In this document: positions 49,599 to 60,400 of the stretch, one piece after another | Layout: every line of letters starts with the position of its first letter | How positions within the stretch are numbered: position 1 is the stretch's first letter | DNA from: Phaeodactylum tricornutum CCAP 1055/1 | Lineage: Eukaryota; Bacillariophyta; Bacillariophyceae; Surirellales; Neidiaceae | Direction of reading: 5' to 3' | NCBI RefSeq assembly: GCF_000150955.2 | Contig: NC_011669.1 | Span: forward strand, 1,069,667 to 1,133,666 | DNA length: 64,000 nt | Program-made: the position numbers and the translations under genes | The notes under the pieces: generated by a model | Databases searched by the model: none | What the model saw: only the letters and a program-made list of their open reading frames with translations | Told to the model about the DNA's origin: nothing

Positions 49599-51485
49599 AT
49601 GAGCCACTTAATTTCTGGCGATGTGGAAGCATCCCAGCAGGAACCACTTTTGAATTTAGAAATTGCTCCTCCTCCCGAGAGCAATCGCCAAATCTATGTT
49701 GGTAGTGGGGCTGAGGGCGGCGACGGTTGCGATGAAGTTGGCCAGTATATCCATGGCCCGCATTCCCTCATTCTTCCTGAACTTTCCGGCGTGTCATCCG
49801 CCTTGATGTCCTCCCCGGGACAGACCAAACCTCTGGCTTTTGCAACGACAACACCTCTGCTCATCAAGCTTGTGCTCCCGATACTAATTTTGTCGACACA
49901 TGGTTTGTTCTTGTACGGCCAGATAAAGCCCATGTGGCGACTAACACAAAGAGTTCATGTCGATGTTTGGGCCAACGCGACGAGCACTGAAGCGCGCGTC
50001 GCAGTAGACACCCTAAAAATTCCCCACGAGAATGAATATAATTTACATCAGGTAAAGAACATACGCACGTTTACCTATGCCTACGCGATTCAAGAACTTT
50101 GGAAGGCGAAGCATATGCCAGGCAAGCTACTACCTCGAATTGCGGCCGTTCTGTTGGGGATATTTTCCGGACTTTGGCCGCATCTAAAACTCGTGCTTCT
50201 CATGTTGACTTGGTTCTTGGCTAAGCAGCCCATCAGGCGCAAAAGAATTTTGAATGCTCTATCTGTTTTAGGAAAGTGGAGCCTGGTCGATGTGTTGGTG
50301 GTGTGTGTCATGGTTGGTGTTCTAAATCTACAATGGGAGATTCGTGCAGAGACCATCCAGCAAGGTGTATTAGACAATCTACCCATTGTCGCTCAAGGAA
50401 TATCAACCTTGTATAATTCTCAGGATATCTGTTCTCAAGCCCTTCATTATTCTTGTCAAAATCCTTCAAAGCTCAAACACAAAATACAATGTCATGCCTG
50501 TCTGACAACAGTAGAGACTTTCTTCAAATATCCTCTTTCCTCGGGCAAACCCATCTTAAAAGGGTTTTCAACGTCGGGAGGAGGAGAAGCTGAGCTCTTT
50601 GTTGCCGGTTTGAATGGCATCTACTCCTTCTGTGGGGCCGTTATTCTTTCTATCCTGCTAAGCCTGGTTGTGGATTGGTATGATCATAGAGCTCGAGATC
50701 ACGAATTCAATAACACTGCTTTTGGACCAGGACGTGGCCGCCTCAACACCGAAGAGCATGACTCAATAGCTCCCGAAGTTTCTGGGACTCTTTCCCAAGA
50801 CCATGAATTGCTTTTAAGTTTGACCGTTCCTTGCGGTGTTGATCACAGATCCGATGCCGATAGAGAACTGGACCGCCAAATCTTGGAATCTTCGCGTTCG
50901 AGATCTCGCTGGATTAGTACCACAGCATCTACGCTGACTGCATTTTTTATCTTGGCGGCAGTTACATCAACAACGATGCAGCGCATGGTTAATGGTGCGC
51001 TTCCTAGCCTCTTGCACGATATCCTCGGTGTGGAATGGACAAGATCATACAGCTTCCTACAGCTTGCAAAAACGTTAGGAGCTGCCGGTGGCTGGGATTG
51101 GCTTCTCATGGGTACTTTTGCCCTCTTCATCGTGGTCGGTCCTTTGATCCGTTCGCTTTTGTGTTTCATGGTTTTCAACAAGAAGCATGAAGAGGGGAGC
51201 TCTATTCGGAGAAGAGTCGGACGCAAAACCTTGGCAGCCGTTGAGTTTATTGGTGCATTTTGCGCATGGGAGGTCTTTGTTGTAGCAGTGCTCATGGTCG
51301 ACCTACTCATGCCTGCTATTACTTCAACAATTATTTTGGATCAGCGATGCTCTGAGTTGACCAATGACTCGACATGTTTGGAAGTCAAGTTTGAAATGCT
51401 CTACACATTTGGGTGGGTAGTAATGGGTGGTGTCTTCCTTGTGTTGGTGAGTCAACGCATAAGACTCGCTCATTCGGTACATTAG
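49599..51485 (+). CDS. PqiA-like multi-pass membrane protein
   Basis: Single exon, 628 residues, ATG at 49599. An ~85-residue polar N-terminus is followed by a span (LIKLVLPILILSTHGLFLY). A pair of spans then contains LLGIFSGLWPHLKLVLLMLTWF and GKWSLVDVLVVCVMVGVL. The phrase GxWPhxKL plus WSLVDV is the hallmark of the paraquat-inducible protein A (PqiA) domain, whose bacterial members are inner-membrane partners of MCE lipid-transport proteins. A lumenal loop with paired cysteines (ICSQALHYSCQ, IQCHACLTT) and later a second membrane half (GIYSFCGAVILSILLSLVVDW, then four more spans) complete it. In eukaryotes the role is unknown; lipid handling is inferred from the bacterial family. Confidence 0.72.
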   Translation: MSHLISGDVEASQQEPLLNLEIAPPPESNRQIYVGSGAEGGDGCDEVGQYIHGPHSLILPELSGVSSALMSSPGQTKPLAFATTTPLLIKLVLPILILSTHGLFLYGQIKPMWRLTQRVHVDVWANATSTEARVAVDTLKIPHENEYNLHQVKNIRTFTYAYAIQELWKAKHMPGKLLPRIAAVLLGIFSGLWPHLKLVLLMLTWFLAKQPIRRKRILNALSVLGKWSLVDVLVVCVMVGVLNLQWEIRAETIQQGVLDNLPIVAQGISTLYNSQDICSQALHYSCQNPSKLKHKIQCHACLTTVETFFKYPLSSGKPILKGFSTSGGGEAELFVAGLNGIYSFCGAVILSILLSLVVDWYDHRARDHEFNNTAFGPGRGRLNTEEHDSIAPEVSGTLSQDHELLLSLTVPCGVDHRSDADRELDRQILESSRSRSRWISTTASTLTAFFILAAVTSTTMQRMVNGALPSLLHDILGVEWTRSYSFLQLAKTLGAAGGWDWLLMGTFALFIVVGPLIRSLLCFMVFNKKHEEGSSIRRRVGRKTLAAVEFIGAFCAWEVFVVAVLMVDLLMPAITSTIILDQRCSELTNDSTCLEVKFEMLYTFGWVVMGGVFLVLVSQRIRLAHSVH

Positions 51486-51683
51486 GACATACGCTGTAAC
51501 CTACTTCTCCCACACGAAAATACATAAAGATACTGTGCGGCCACCTGGTTGATTAATATACTATGAACATCGTTTCTCACAAACCAAATGAGCAATACGT
51601 AGCAAACTGTCAGATGCGGACAACCCCATTGAATGGCTACGTTCAAAGTATAACTCAACTTCTCCTTCTGCGCCTATTTACAG

Positions 51684-52103
51684 TTAACTCCCAATTCTCC
51701 TAGGCAGACCCATATCTTGCGCGTAGTCCAGGGTTGATTCGTCTTGCTCTTCCAACTCCGGTATCTGCATACCGAGGCCCACGTCTTGTAGGGAATCGTC
51801 AAACGTTACGACCGCCTTCTTAAAATTCTTGTATTTAAAGTATGCGATACCTGAATTACTGATGAGGCGCTTGCGTTTGCCCTCATAATTCATTGTGTTG
51901 ACCTTCTTGACGGGTAAATCATAGATTTTCGTCAAATATTCCTTAATTTCGTGTTTCGTCATTCGGGGAACGGTTCGAAAAATAGCAAAAGCAGGCCCGT
52001 TCGCGGTAGCGCTACGGGCCGATACCATTGTCAGTGGCATACTCGGCATCCACATACGGAATTGTTTAGCAGCGCGGGCTGCCAGTATAAGTGTGGATTT
52101 CAT
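51684..52103 (-). CDS. MRPL23: mitochondrial ribosomal protein uL23m
   Basis: ATG at 52103 gives 139 residues; the frame stays open upstream for 48 more codons, but these look like leader sequence and the ATG at 52103 opens a good mitochondrial presequence (MKSTLILAARAAKQFRMWMP). The core PRMTKHEIKEYLTKIYDLPVKKVNTMNYEGKRKR is the L23 fold, with the helix that docks at the polypeptide exit tunnel and the KVNTMNYEGK strand. A short acidic tail follows. The presequence and the L23 subtype point to the mitoribosome large subunit rather than the plastid one. Confidence 0.88.
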   Translation of the reverse strand: MKSTLILAARAAKQFRMWMPSMPLTMVSARSATANGPAFAIFRTVPRMTKHEIKEYLTKIYDLPVKKVNTMNYEGKRKRLISNSGIAYFKYKNFKKAVVTFDDSLQDVGLGMQIPELEEQDESTLDYAQDMGLPRRIGS

Positions 52104-52815
52104 CGTTGTCAAGCCCGGGCGATTCGGAAATTCGGAAACTGTTCTTGCGTCTGTCAAGTAAAAATCCCTTGCTCCAGAGTATTGTAAGAAACAAACAAAG
52201 CTGTAAATCAGCGCTATCTCGCTTGCTCGATCGATTACCAGAAGCAAAAGGATGCGGTTCGACTAATTGACAGTAAGTCAAAGTATTACCGAAATAGTAG
52301 TTCACACCACCACCCGACATATCCGAGCTGGTAACTCCCGAGCTTTGCGGCAGCCCCCTCCCCTAGTCTGCCCCCATGAGATTTCCCGTTGGTGGAACAA
52401 AGAGATGTCACAGCAAACCCGCTTCTGGATTTGCGGGTGTAGAGTCAGACCCTTGATTGGCGTGAATCGCTTGACTGTGAATCACCAGTTCAACCTTTGA
52501 ATTTAAATATTAAATGCTCATTGACAGTGTGTTATCGGCTTGTACATTAGAAGATATTCCGAAAATCTCGTTGACCAAACCATACATGCTGTAGAAATCG
52601 AGGGTGGATTACACGACATCGACCACCGACCAAAGTGCTTTTAAACTGCCTCGGATGATTCTGTTTCTTCTACTAGTTCTCGCATCCGTATTAACGGCAC
52701 TTTTCGGCCTCGATTTGAAGAAAAATCGAGGAACTTGATACTTCATAAAACAAAAGACCCTGGCCTGTTTGATTAGCTGGTTTCCTTCCTAGTCGCTTGG
52801 GGAAACATCGCAACA
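52104..52815. promoter_or_regulatory. divergent promoter region with three motifs
   Basis: Between uL23m (-) and the SET-like/P4H gene (+). Motif copies at 52266-52280 (ATTGACAGTAAGTCA), 52471-52485 (TTGACTGTGAATCAC) and 52520-52531 (ATTGACAGTGTG). Confidence 0.5.
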
Positions 52816-53121
52816 ATGAGAGTGCAGTGTTTTTGTCTGCAATGCCTCCTGATTTTGATTCTATGCATCTTTTCCTGTGGAGCGTTGTCTCGGGCGTCCC
52901 CACAAGCAGTATCTCCTCAAAAGGCTGTTAAAAATTTACTTGCGATCTGCACGCATCTCCAAAACCCCGAGTTGTATGCTGCAGAATGGGCCAACGCATG
53001 CTTTGTCAACAAAAAAGGAATATTGGTGTCGTCGCGGAAAATCGAATCGGGTGAAATATGCTCCTTTTTCCAGTTCATGCAATTGGATTCAAAGAACTTG
53101 GAGTTGCAAATGACTTCGTAG
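52816..53121 (+). CDS. 5' part of a SET-like/prolyl-4-hydroxylase gene
   Basis: ATG at 52816; 101 residues in this frame. MRVQCFCLQCLLILILCIFSCGA is a secretion signal. KKGILVSSRKIESGEI is the opening of a SET-like fold (the GxGxxA...I..GE pattern). Right after this the frame leaves the expected sequence; the continuation LFPVHAIGFKELG is in the next frame (following entry). The switch lies within about 53050-53070, beside a short T run. No intron of suitable size and phase is visible, so this looks like one missing base (assembly error or damaged allele) rather than a separate gene. Confidence 0.65.
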   Translation: MRVQCFCLQCLLILILCIFSCGALSRASPQAVSPQKAVKNLLAICTHLQNPELYAAEWANACFVNKKGILVSSRKIESGEICSFFQFMQLDSKNLELQMTS

Positions 53122-54317
53122 CATTTACTGCATCAACGAGTGGTTCCCACGTGTCCCAATCTAAACCAAGCGAGACGAAATATAGATTTTCAATTCCCCT
53201 CTTGGAAAACAGCATTCCAACTTTTTCCAATATCGACAGTGATTTGTTTATCGATATTCAGCCAGATCGAGAAAGCCTCGATGGTTGGTTAGGCCATCTA
53301 TCTAGTACGGGCGGGAGCAGTAAAGAACCTGATGTCAGAACGAACTGCATTGTGGTCCCTTTACCAGGTGCTACGCCACTTTGTGCCTTGGTTGCTACCA
53401 TTGATGTCCCCGAAAATACACCACTTGTTCGACCTTTCTCTTCGCAGTCGACAAAATATCGCCACAGACTTTCCACATTTGCTAGAAAAGTCGAAAGGCG
53501 ATATTCGGCCGAAATTCTAGAGAATTGGCGTCCTATCTTCAGATGGCTTACACTCAGCCCGTTTTACCTTTGCCTGAACCAGTCAGTCAGCCCACTAGAT
53601 TTAGGTGAGGAAAGCAATTCTGATAATTTGGACAACGACAACAGAGACTTTGAGCATCCATTTCATCGCACCAACGAAGGTTACCTTGGGATCCAACGCG
53701 CCAACACAGATCCTGTCGTTTGGATTGTCCCGGGCTTTTTATCAGAATCAGAGTGTGATGCACTTCAAAGAAAAGCCAGTCGTAGGATGACTTCTTGTGT
53801 TACTAAGAATGCGGACACCAGTAGGGTTTACAAAGATCTCTCGCGAACATCCACTAACACAAATGTCCCTCGTCGAGAAGTTCCAACAGTCGTCTCAAAG
53901 CTGAAGAATCTTACTTTGTGTGACGACGAGGCTCGATTTGAAATTCTCCAAGTTCTGCGATATCAAGCTGGGCAACACTTTAGTCCCCATACTGATGGCT
54001 TTTCTGGCCCAATCACGGCTTGTGGTTTTTGGGACTCGGGCCGGCTTGTAACGGTATTTTGTTACCTCAACGATGTGGAGAAAGGTGGAACCACGCGATT
54101 CAACAAAATTCCATTGGAGATTCGGCCTCAGAAGGGGACTGCTGTACTTCACTTTCCGAGTACTGTTGGGTTGGAAGAAGACAGACGAACAATGCACGAA
54201 GGCTCCATAGCTGCTGATGAAAAGTGGCTTCTCGTCACATGGTTGTGGAGAGATTCCTCGCATATTTCTGCGTATGACGAGGTCAATTTGCCCGGCCTCT
54301 CTGAAGAAATTGTCTGA
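53058..54317 (+). CDS. prolyl 4-hydroxylase-type 2OG-Fe(II) oxygenase, 3' part of the gene
   Basis: The frame runs from ATG 53058 to the stop at 54317 (419 residues) and continues the preceding entry. The first ~150 residues finish the SET-like region (NCIVVPLPGATPLCALVATIDVPENTPLV), which lacks a clear NHxxxPN and so is probably not catalytic. From about residue 225 (VVWIVPGFLSESECDALQRKA) a prolyl 4-hydroxylase domain follows, with iron ligands in SPHTDG (HxD, about 310) and the distal pair in MHEGSIAADEKWLLVTWLW (His and Lys). Proteins of this type act on secretory-pathway substrates, which agrees with the signal peptide upstream. It is not a close copy of the PA-P4H near 6 kb. Confidence 0.82.
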   Translation: MLLFPVHAIGFKELGVANDFVAFTASTSGSHVSQSKPSETKYRFSIPLLENSIPTFSNIDSDLFIDIQPDRESLDGWLGHLSSTGGSSKEPDVRTNCIVVPLPGATPLCALVATIDVPENTPLVRPFSSQSTKYRHRLSTFARKVERRYSAEILENWRPIFRWLTLSPFYLCLNQSVSPLDLGEESNSDNLDNDNRDFEHPFHRTNEGYLGIQRANTDPVVWIVPGFLSESECDALQRKASRRMTSCVTKNADTSRVYKDLSRTSTNTNVPRREVPTVVSKLKNLTLCDDEARFEILQVLRYQAGQHFSPHTDGFSGPITACGFWDSGRLVTVFCYLNDVEKGGTTRFNKIPLEIRPQKGTAVLHFPSTVGLEEDRRTMHEGSIAADEKWLLVTWLWRDSSHISAYDEVNLPGLSEEIV

Positions 54318-54489
54318 CGAATACCTTTTGCATTTTCGTTAACTACAGGAGACAGAGGATTGTCTAATTGTAGCGGCTTATCTGCATACGGTATATTCAA
54401 CAGTTTTCTTTAGCAATCTGACAGTAAATGACTGGTCCCAATCCATCCCTGGAATCACCGTCAAGTTGTATAGGCAAAAGTTGACGTGA

Positions 54490-57400
54490 TCATACAGCAA
54501 ACCTTGTGCCAACTTGCAACGACACTCCGAGATTTTTCGCATTCATTTGGTGGGAGGTGCTTTCGACAATCCTGCGTATGTCCTTGCTTATAGGCTCAAA
54601 GCAAGCCTGAGAAGATGCGCTGGCGGCAAGGTTCGTAAAGTGAGTAAGGCTATCATTTCCACTCGTGGTCCAGCTTACTAATCGCACGATACAACCGAGA
54701 CGGGATAAGCTCTCCACCACCTCTTCGAAATGATAAGCATCAGGAATGAGTGTGCATTCCTTCGGTTGCAGTTCGCTGCTCATGGCACCAATCAATGACG
54801 AAAGAGCTGCAAGAAACGAAGGATCTTGAACGAATGGAAGCTCGTCGCCAGCTCCATTGTAATTTGAAGTAAGTTCCAGAGCGTGTAGCAACGTGCGTGG
54901 CAGCTGCAGTCGGTTCATTTCGTTTAAAAGCATCGTCACAAAAGCGTTGTCAGTACTTTCTGCTTTGAGACACATTTCCAAGAGAAGCAGTAAAAGTCGC
55001 CCTTTGTACCCCTTCATCTCTCCGCCACGGTGGTGGCGCCAAAGCGACCGCGCATAAGATAAAAAGTGCATAGTGCTCAATTGTCTCAGGTCTGAATGAG
55101 GAAGTGATAACCCCATCTCTTCGATCTCCTTAGCGACGTATGATCCGAAAGCACAGTCCTTGAGCAAGCATTCCTTAGCTAATGCGGATTTAGATGCGAA
55201 TTCCGACATAACAGATTCGTTAATGACACGCTCCAATATTTCTTGGGGACACAAGATAGCAGCTGCTCTTAAAGCTCTGTGACGCATCGCGAAAGTTATC
55301 GACTTTGGGGTTGTAGATTGCTCGTTGAGTGCAACGCCTCCGTCGAACGAGCTATTGGCACCAAAGAGAGTAATAGCAGAATCAGAAGCCCCAAATACGA
55401 CTCGAAGAAGTTCGCGAGAAAGTTGAATTATGCTGCTCTCGTTTCTTGATTCGCGCTTAGTCTCAATACGCGACAAAAGTCCAAGACGGCCCTTTGCCTT
55501 GGTCTTTTGCAAATTTAATGCCCCGGAGCCAGCATTTTCGTCCACTATCTCAACAGCTCTTGCTCCAAGGCTCTTGTATTCATCAGCAACAACGAGGACA
55601 AACGCAATGCGAAGAGACGCCCGATGGCTTCCCACTTCTGAAAGTTCCCGCATTGATATAGGTAACAATGATGAGCGTTCTTCTTCAGACGTGAACTGGT
55701 TAAGAGAATGTTGCTTAGGCAAAGCTATCCCGTCATCCCAGTCGTCTTTGGCTTGTAGATCGGCAATATCCATTATGAATTCCGATTCATCGTCGTCCTT
55801 TGCCTTTTCATTTGAAACGTCAGTACTCCGTGCACCAGACATAGTAGCGACGCTCTGGAATCCGATCAAGCTGTGATCCTTTTCACCAAAGAGAAGCCAT
55901 CTCCTCGCGAGCTGTTTACAGTGTTCATCGGGTTGGATATGGGAGTAGCGCTCGGCAATCGATGAACAAGCATCTTTTACTTTCAGAGAAAATTGTCGGA
56001 ATTGCTCCGTTGTGCAGGCCACCTTGTCATCTAGAGATGCCAAGGCAGTAAGACGGGATCCGGACCGCAAAAGAAAATCCACTATATCTTCTGGCATCAT
56101 ATTCGGATTGCTTTTCGTTTCGGCATCTAAAAGTTGAGCAAGACTGCATGACAACCTAGACACAGAGTCTCGATGAGACCCGTTGCAAGTGGTCAGGATT
56201 GCTTTTACTTTCAATCGGTCTGTAAGAGCGTCTCTCTTCAGAGAAATTGTTCTCAATTTCTCAAGGGCAAATTGTTCCAGCATCATTATCTCCTTGTCAT
56301 CTCCGTTGCTGTGTTGCATTCGGCGTTCGGCCTCATTCGAAGCCTCTATAGCAGATTGTAAGGCGAGATCGATACACGCGAGGTTTTCATTATCGGTGTC
56401 ATTGTTCGTGAAATACGAGGCACACCAATCGGCAAGTGTGTATTTGTCCGTGTGTGACCGCAAGCGATTGAGAACAGGAACTACATCATTCTCAAGAGAG
56501 GGGTATGCACTCTCTCGGTTTGCTGCGGCTTTAAAACGAACAACGAGTGAACGTGCATGGATGTACCCTTGGGGCAAGCCAAGGGGCAAGCAAAGCGGAG
56601 CCAGGGCGGTAACATTTTCTTGTGATTCCGAAAGCAATTTATCCAAACAATGTAAAGGATCAAAATGTTCACCAGAAACGGTCGAAGTTCCAAACATACT
56701 GCACTTGTTCAACGAGGGAAGGGGCTTTGCATTGAGAGAGAGAGACCGGAGAGGAGGAAAGAAGTTGGAAAGACCGGGTCTTTTGATAAGTCTAGGCCCT
56801 TGGAAAAAGTCAGAAAGAATGGCGAGCGCGTCCCGTCGCCGGTCGACACTTTCAAGTTCGTCTTCAAGCTGATTAAGGCTGAGTCCTTGTACCGCGGTAT
56901 CATTGTCTAAAACAAATGTCAATGAGTCATGGTATAAGGAAAAGAGCATTGAATAGCGTTCATAGTCTGTTTCTGACGTCGACGAGTCTTGTAATGCCAA
57001 AATACAGCGGCGAACGATCTCGCATCGCCTTACTGGAGGTTCTATTTCCAGTAGCGAAGCCTGAGCAATCCGTCTACATTGGTGTAGATCAGACCGTGGG
57101 TCACGATCGATTCCGACACAATGGCCGCTTTTTGCCTTTGTAATTTGGGCAGATAGGAGGTATTCGACATGCTTCTGAAGGACTAGCACACGAGGTAAGT
57201 CAAAAGATGCGGCAAAACGACCGCATAATCGAAGAACGATAGGACTCTCTAGGATCTTTGATGTCTTCCAAAGGAGGGCCTCTAATATAGAAATGGTATA
57301 CGTCGGGTCGCATCGAGCAAGGTCGCTTGAGGCTGTACCGGTGCCCGCAATGTGGGTTTCTCCGACATCGAAACGCTGCGGGTCAAACTCAATACCAAAG

Positions 57401-60400
57401 CCTTCCAGGATTTTCCACCACGAGGCCTTCAGAGCAAGACGTTCGCATTGGCGAGCAAACGCTGTTTGCTTGGCCCACCCGACGGCAGAAAATGCCTGGA
57501 AGTCGACAGGTGTTCCTTCGGTGCAAGCGACTCTGCCGACATTAGCAAGACTCAGAACACGATCAAATGCTCTTGTTTTGATTCCCGAGGGAAGTGCTGA
57601 TTTGTAGACGTTGAATGCAGATTTCATAGGAAGACTGAGAAGAAACGTCACCGCTAGCTCGGAATCGACAGATCCACTCGTAATTCCCGATGAGGAACCC
57701 CCAAGACTTCGTTCGGCCAGAAAATTCATTGTGTCACGAACTGCGCAATAACAATTGTTTTCAGCCGTGGCTTCTATCCCGCTGGCTAAAGGAGGTCCCC
57801 GGTAGCAAGACTGAACCACGGATGACCAGCACAAAATCCGAAGACTGAGAAAGTGGGCGCCTCTTTCACCCAGAAATCGATGAATTTTCAATGCTCTGTC
57901 CGATAGGAAACAGTCATTCCGGACTCCTTGAAGGCAAAAGTCCATACTGACATCTAGCGCTTCCTGGGGGGGAAGCAAAAGACCATCACCTACGTACCAA
58001 GAAGGATGAAATTTCGGACTAGGCAATTGTGCGAGCAGAGGCCGACTGTGCTTGATAGACGAGTCCACTCCGCGTCTAAGAATCTCGCTTTTCAAGTCAC
58101 ATTGCATTTGTTCGATCTGTTCACCGACGCCTTCGTCCGCCTGAAGGAACACGTGTATAGCTGTATCCAGGAAGCATCGCAAAGAAACAACAACTGGCAG
58201 GAGCTGCGCTCCGCACATTGGGAGGACTTGGTTCCGTAGGAGTGAATCTGCCACTGTGACCAATTTCATTCCTTCCACGGGCACACTTTTCTGACCTCGC
58301 CGACACAACTCCACCACAGTCGTTAACTGTGTATACGTGGAAATTGGACTGTGGAATGGGGCGTCCAAGTCTGCCGTTTGGAGCAAAATCAAGGTTTTCT
58401 CCTTCGGGTTCTCACGGATGCTCCTTACCAATACCTGTCTCGCGGCAACGGACCACAGTTCCTTTCCCCATACTGTCGACGACGATTCTAAAAGAGAGAC
58501 CCCGCGCCTCGCTTTCTTGATCAAAGGCCGCAACACAGCTTCCTCGCACTCCAGATGGTCCTCCGTGGCGGCCAACACCAGATCGCTTGCGATCGAAACA
58601 ATCTGCGATGTACAAGTCCAATGATCCAGGCATGTGTACACGCCACTCTCTGACTGGAGTGAGCAGATGCGTTCCACGGAAGCTTTCAAAATAGGAAGAG
58701 AACCCAAAACTGTCCAACAATCAATCTCTGCGGCATTTTCCGAATTCAGCCGGACCGTGTGCTCCATGACGGACTGGATGAGTGCACTGATACCTATGGC
58801 CATGCGTCTCGCGTTCTGCTTCACGAGCTCTGTCTCGTGGTTCAACACTTGTACTGGGTTCCGGTCGAAGGCACTACTTTCGTGCAGAATTTCTTCCGCA
58901 AAAGAAACTGTACTAGCTAGCGTGCTTTCTGCCAGAGACGGGTTGCGGTCCCATAGTTGCGCCAGCACCGCCGCCGCCAAGTCAACCTTGTCCTGCAGCA
59001 AGGCCCGCTGTATCAGCGAGCCAAAGGCGTGCTTCGGCGACAAATGCGTAAAGGCGTCACACAGAGAAGAGATGTCGTCTACGACAGATTCCCGATCCAG
59101 GTGCTTCGTGACAAAGTCCAATAGTCGAACCGCGTGGCGTGGGTTGTCAACGCGGAACAGATCCTTGGCGCCGGATCCACAGTACTTCCGAACGATACTG
59201 TCAATCAGTAAAAGGCGTGAGGCTTCAATCAGTTCCGACTGTAGCTTGGAATCGGCCGAGGCCCAGGCAACGGCGTTTTTGGAAATGTGAGTCAACCAAT
59301 CTGCCGAGCATCCACAGAGTAGCGCGGCACGGAGAGCCGCAAGAATTCCGTGGCACTTGACGGAAACAGATTCGCAACAGCAAGCGATCGATGTGGCTTC
59401 CCGTATTTGATCTTCACCAATATGCTTGCCGCGACACAACGATTCCGAACATTGCAGCACAATCGTATCGTAGTCGACACCAAACCGCGAGCAAAAAGGC
59501 TTGACCTGCTCGGCAAGATTCTTGGCTCGAACGTCGTGACTTTCCGACCCGCGAGAGCAGAGCTGTACCAGCTGTTGCGCACAAAAGGTTTCTCCTCCGT
59601 TTGGGCCAAAGGTCCGTAGAGTAGCCGCATCTCGTGTAAACCCAAGCCCACGTGCCTCTGCCAAACAGGCGGCTTCGTGTAACTTGTCTTCCACACACTG
59701 TTCGTTGTCCTTCGTAGATGCAGTCATCATCGTCGTCGCCGTGAACCATCGCTAGCAAAGTATTGGGTTGGCGTCGCTTGACGGCTCCGATTTCGAGATG
59801 ACCCAGCTTGAGCACGGTGGGCGCTGTACGCTGGACCGACGATTCCGGTAACGTTGTCGGGGTTGGTGCCGTGGTGGACGACGGTTCCTCCGCACCACTC
59901 GTATGCCGAGACGACAGAGTGCCACTAGTCATGGATTGTGAATCGTGCGATACCTCTTCGCTACCAACTCCGCCACGGGCGCGCGGAGACCGGCGCGTCA
60001 GGGTGAGTTTCCTACCGGTACTTTCGTTCAGACCCGTCACGAACGGGGAGTATGTCGCGAACGATTGATGAATCCGGAGTTGCAGATCCTTGGTACCTCG
60101 ATCCACTACTTCCAATAGTTGAATGGCCGCTGCCAGGCCTTTTTCCTCCGACCAGTGGTGGTCCAAAGCGTCCGCGGTCCGACATGCCCATGCCCGTAAC
60201 GTGGGCAGAAGCTCGTGATTGATTGCGAGACTCGGCAGCACCACGTCCCGGAGCAGAGGAATGTACGCGGACGGATCCACCTCGTGCGTAATATTGAGCA
60301 CGGACGCGACCAATACCTCGTCGGATAAGGAGGAACGCAAGTGGGAATACCACAACGCCTCGGCCATCCCGTAACATCCTTCCCGTACCAACGTGGCAAA

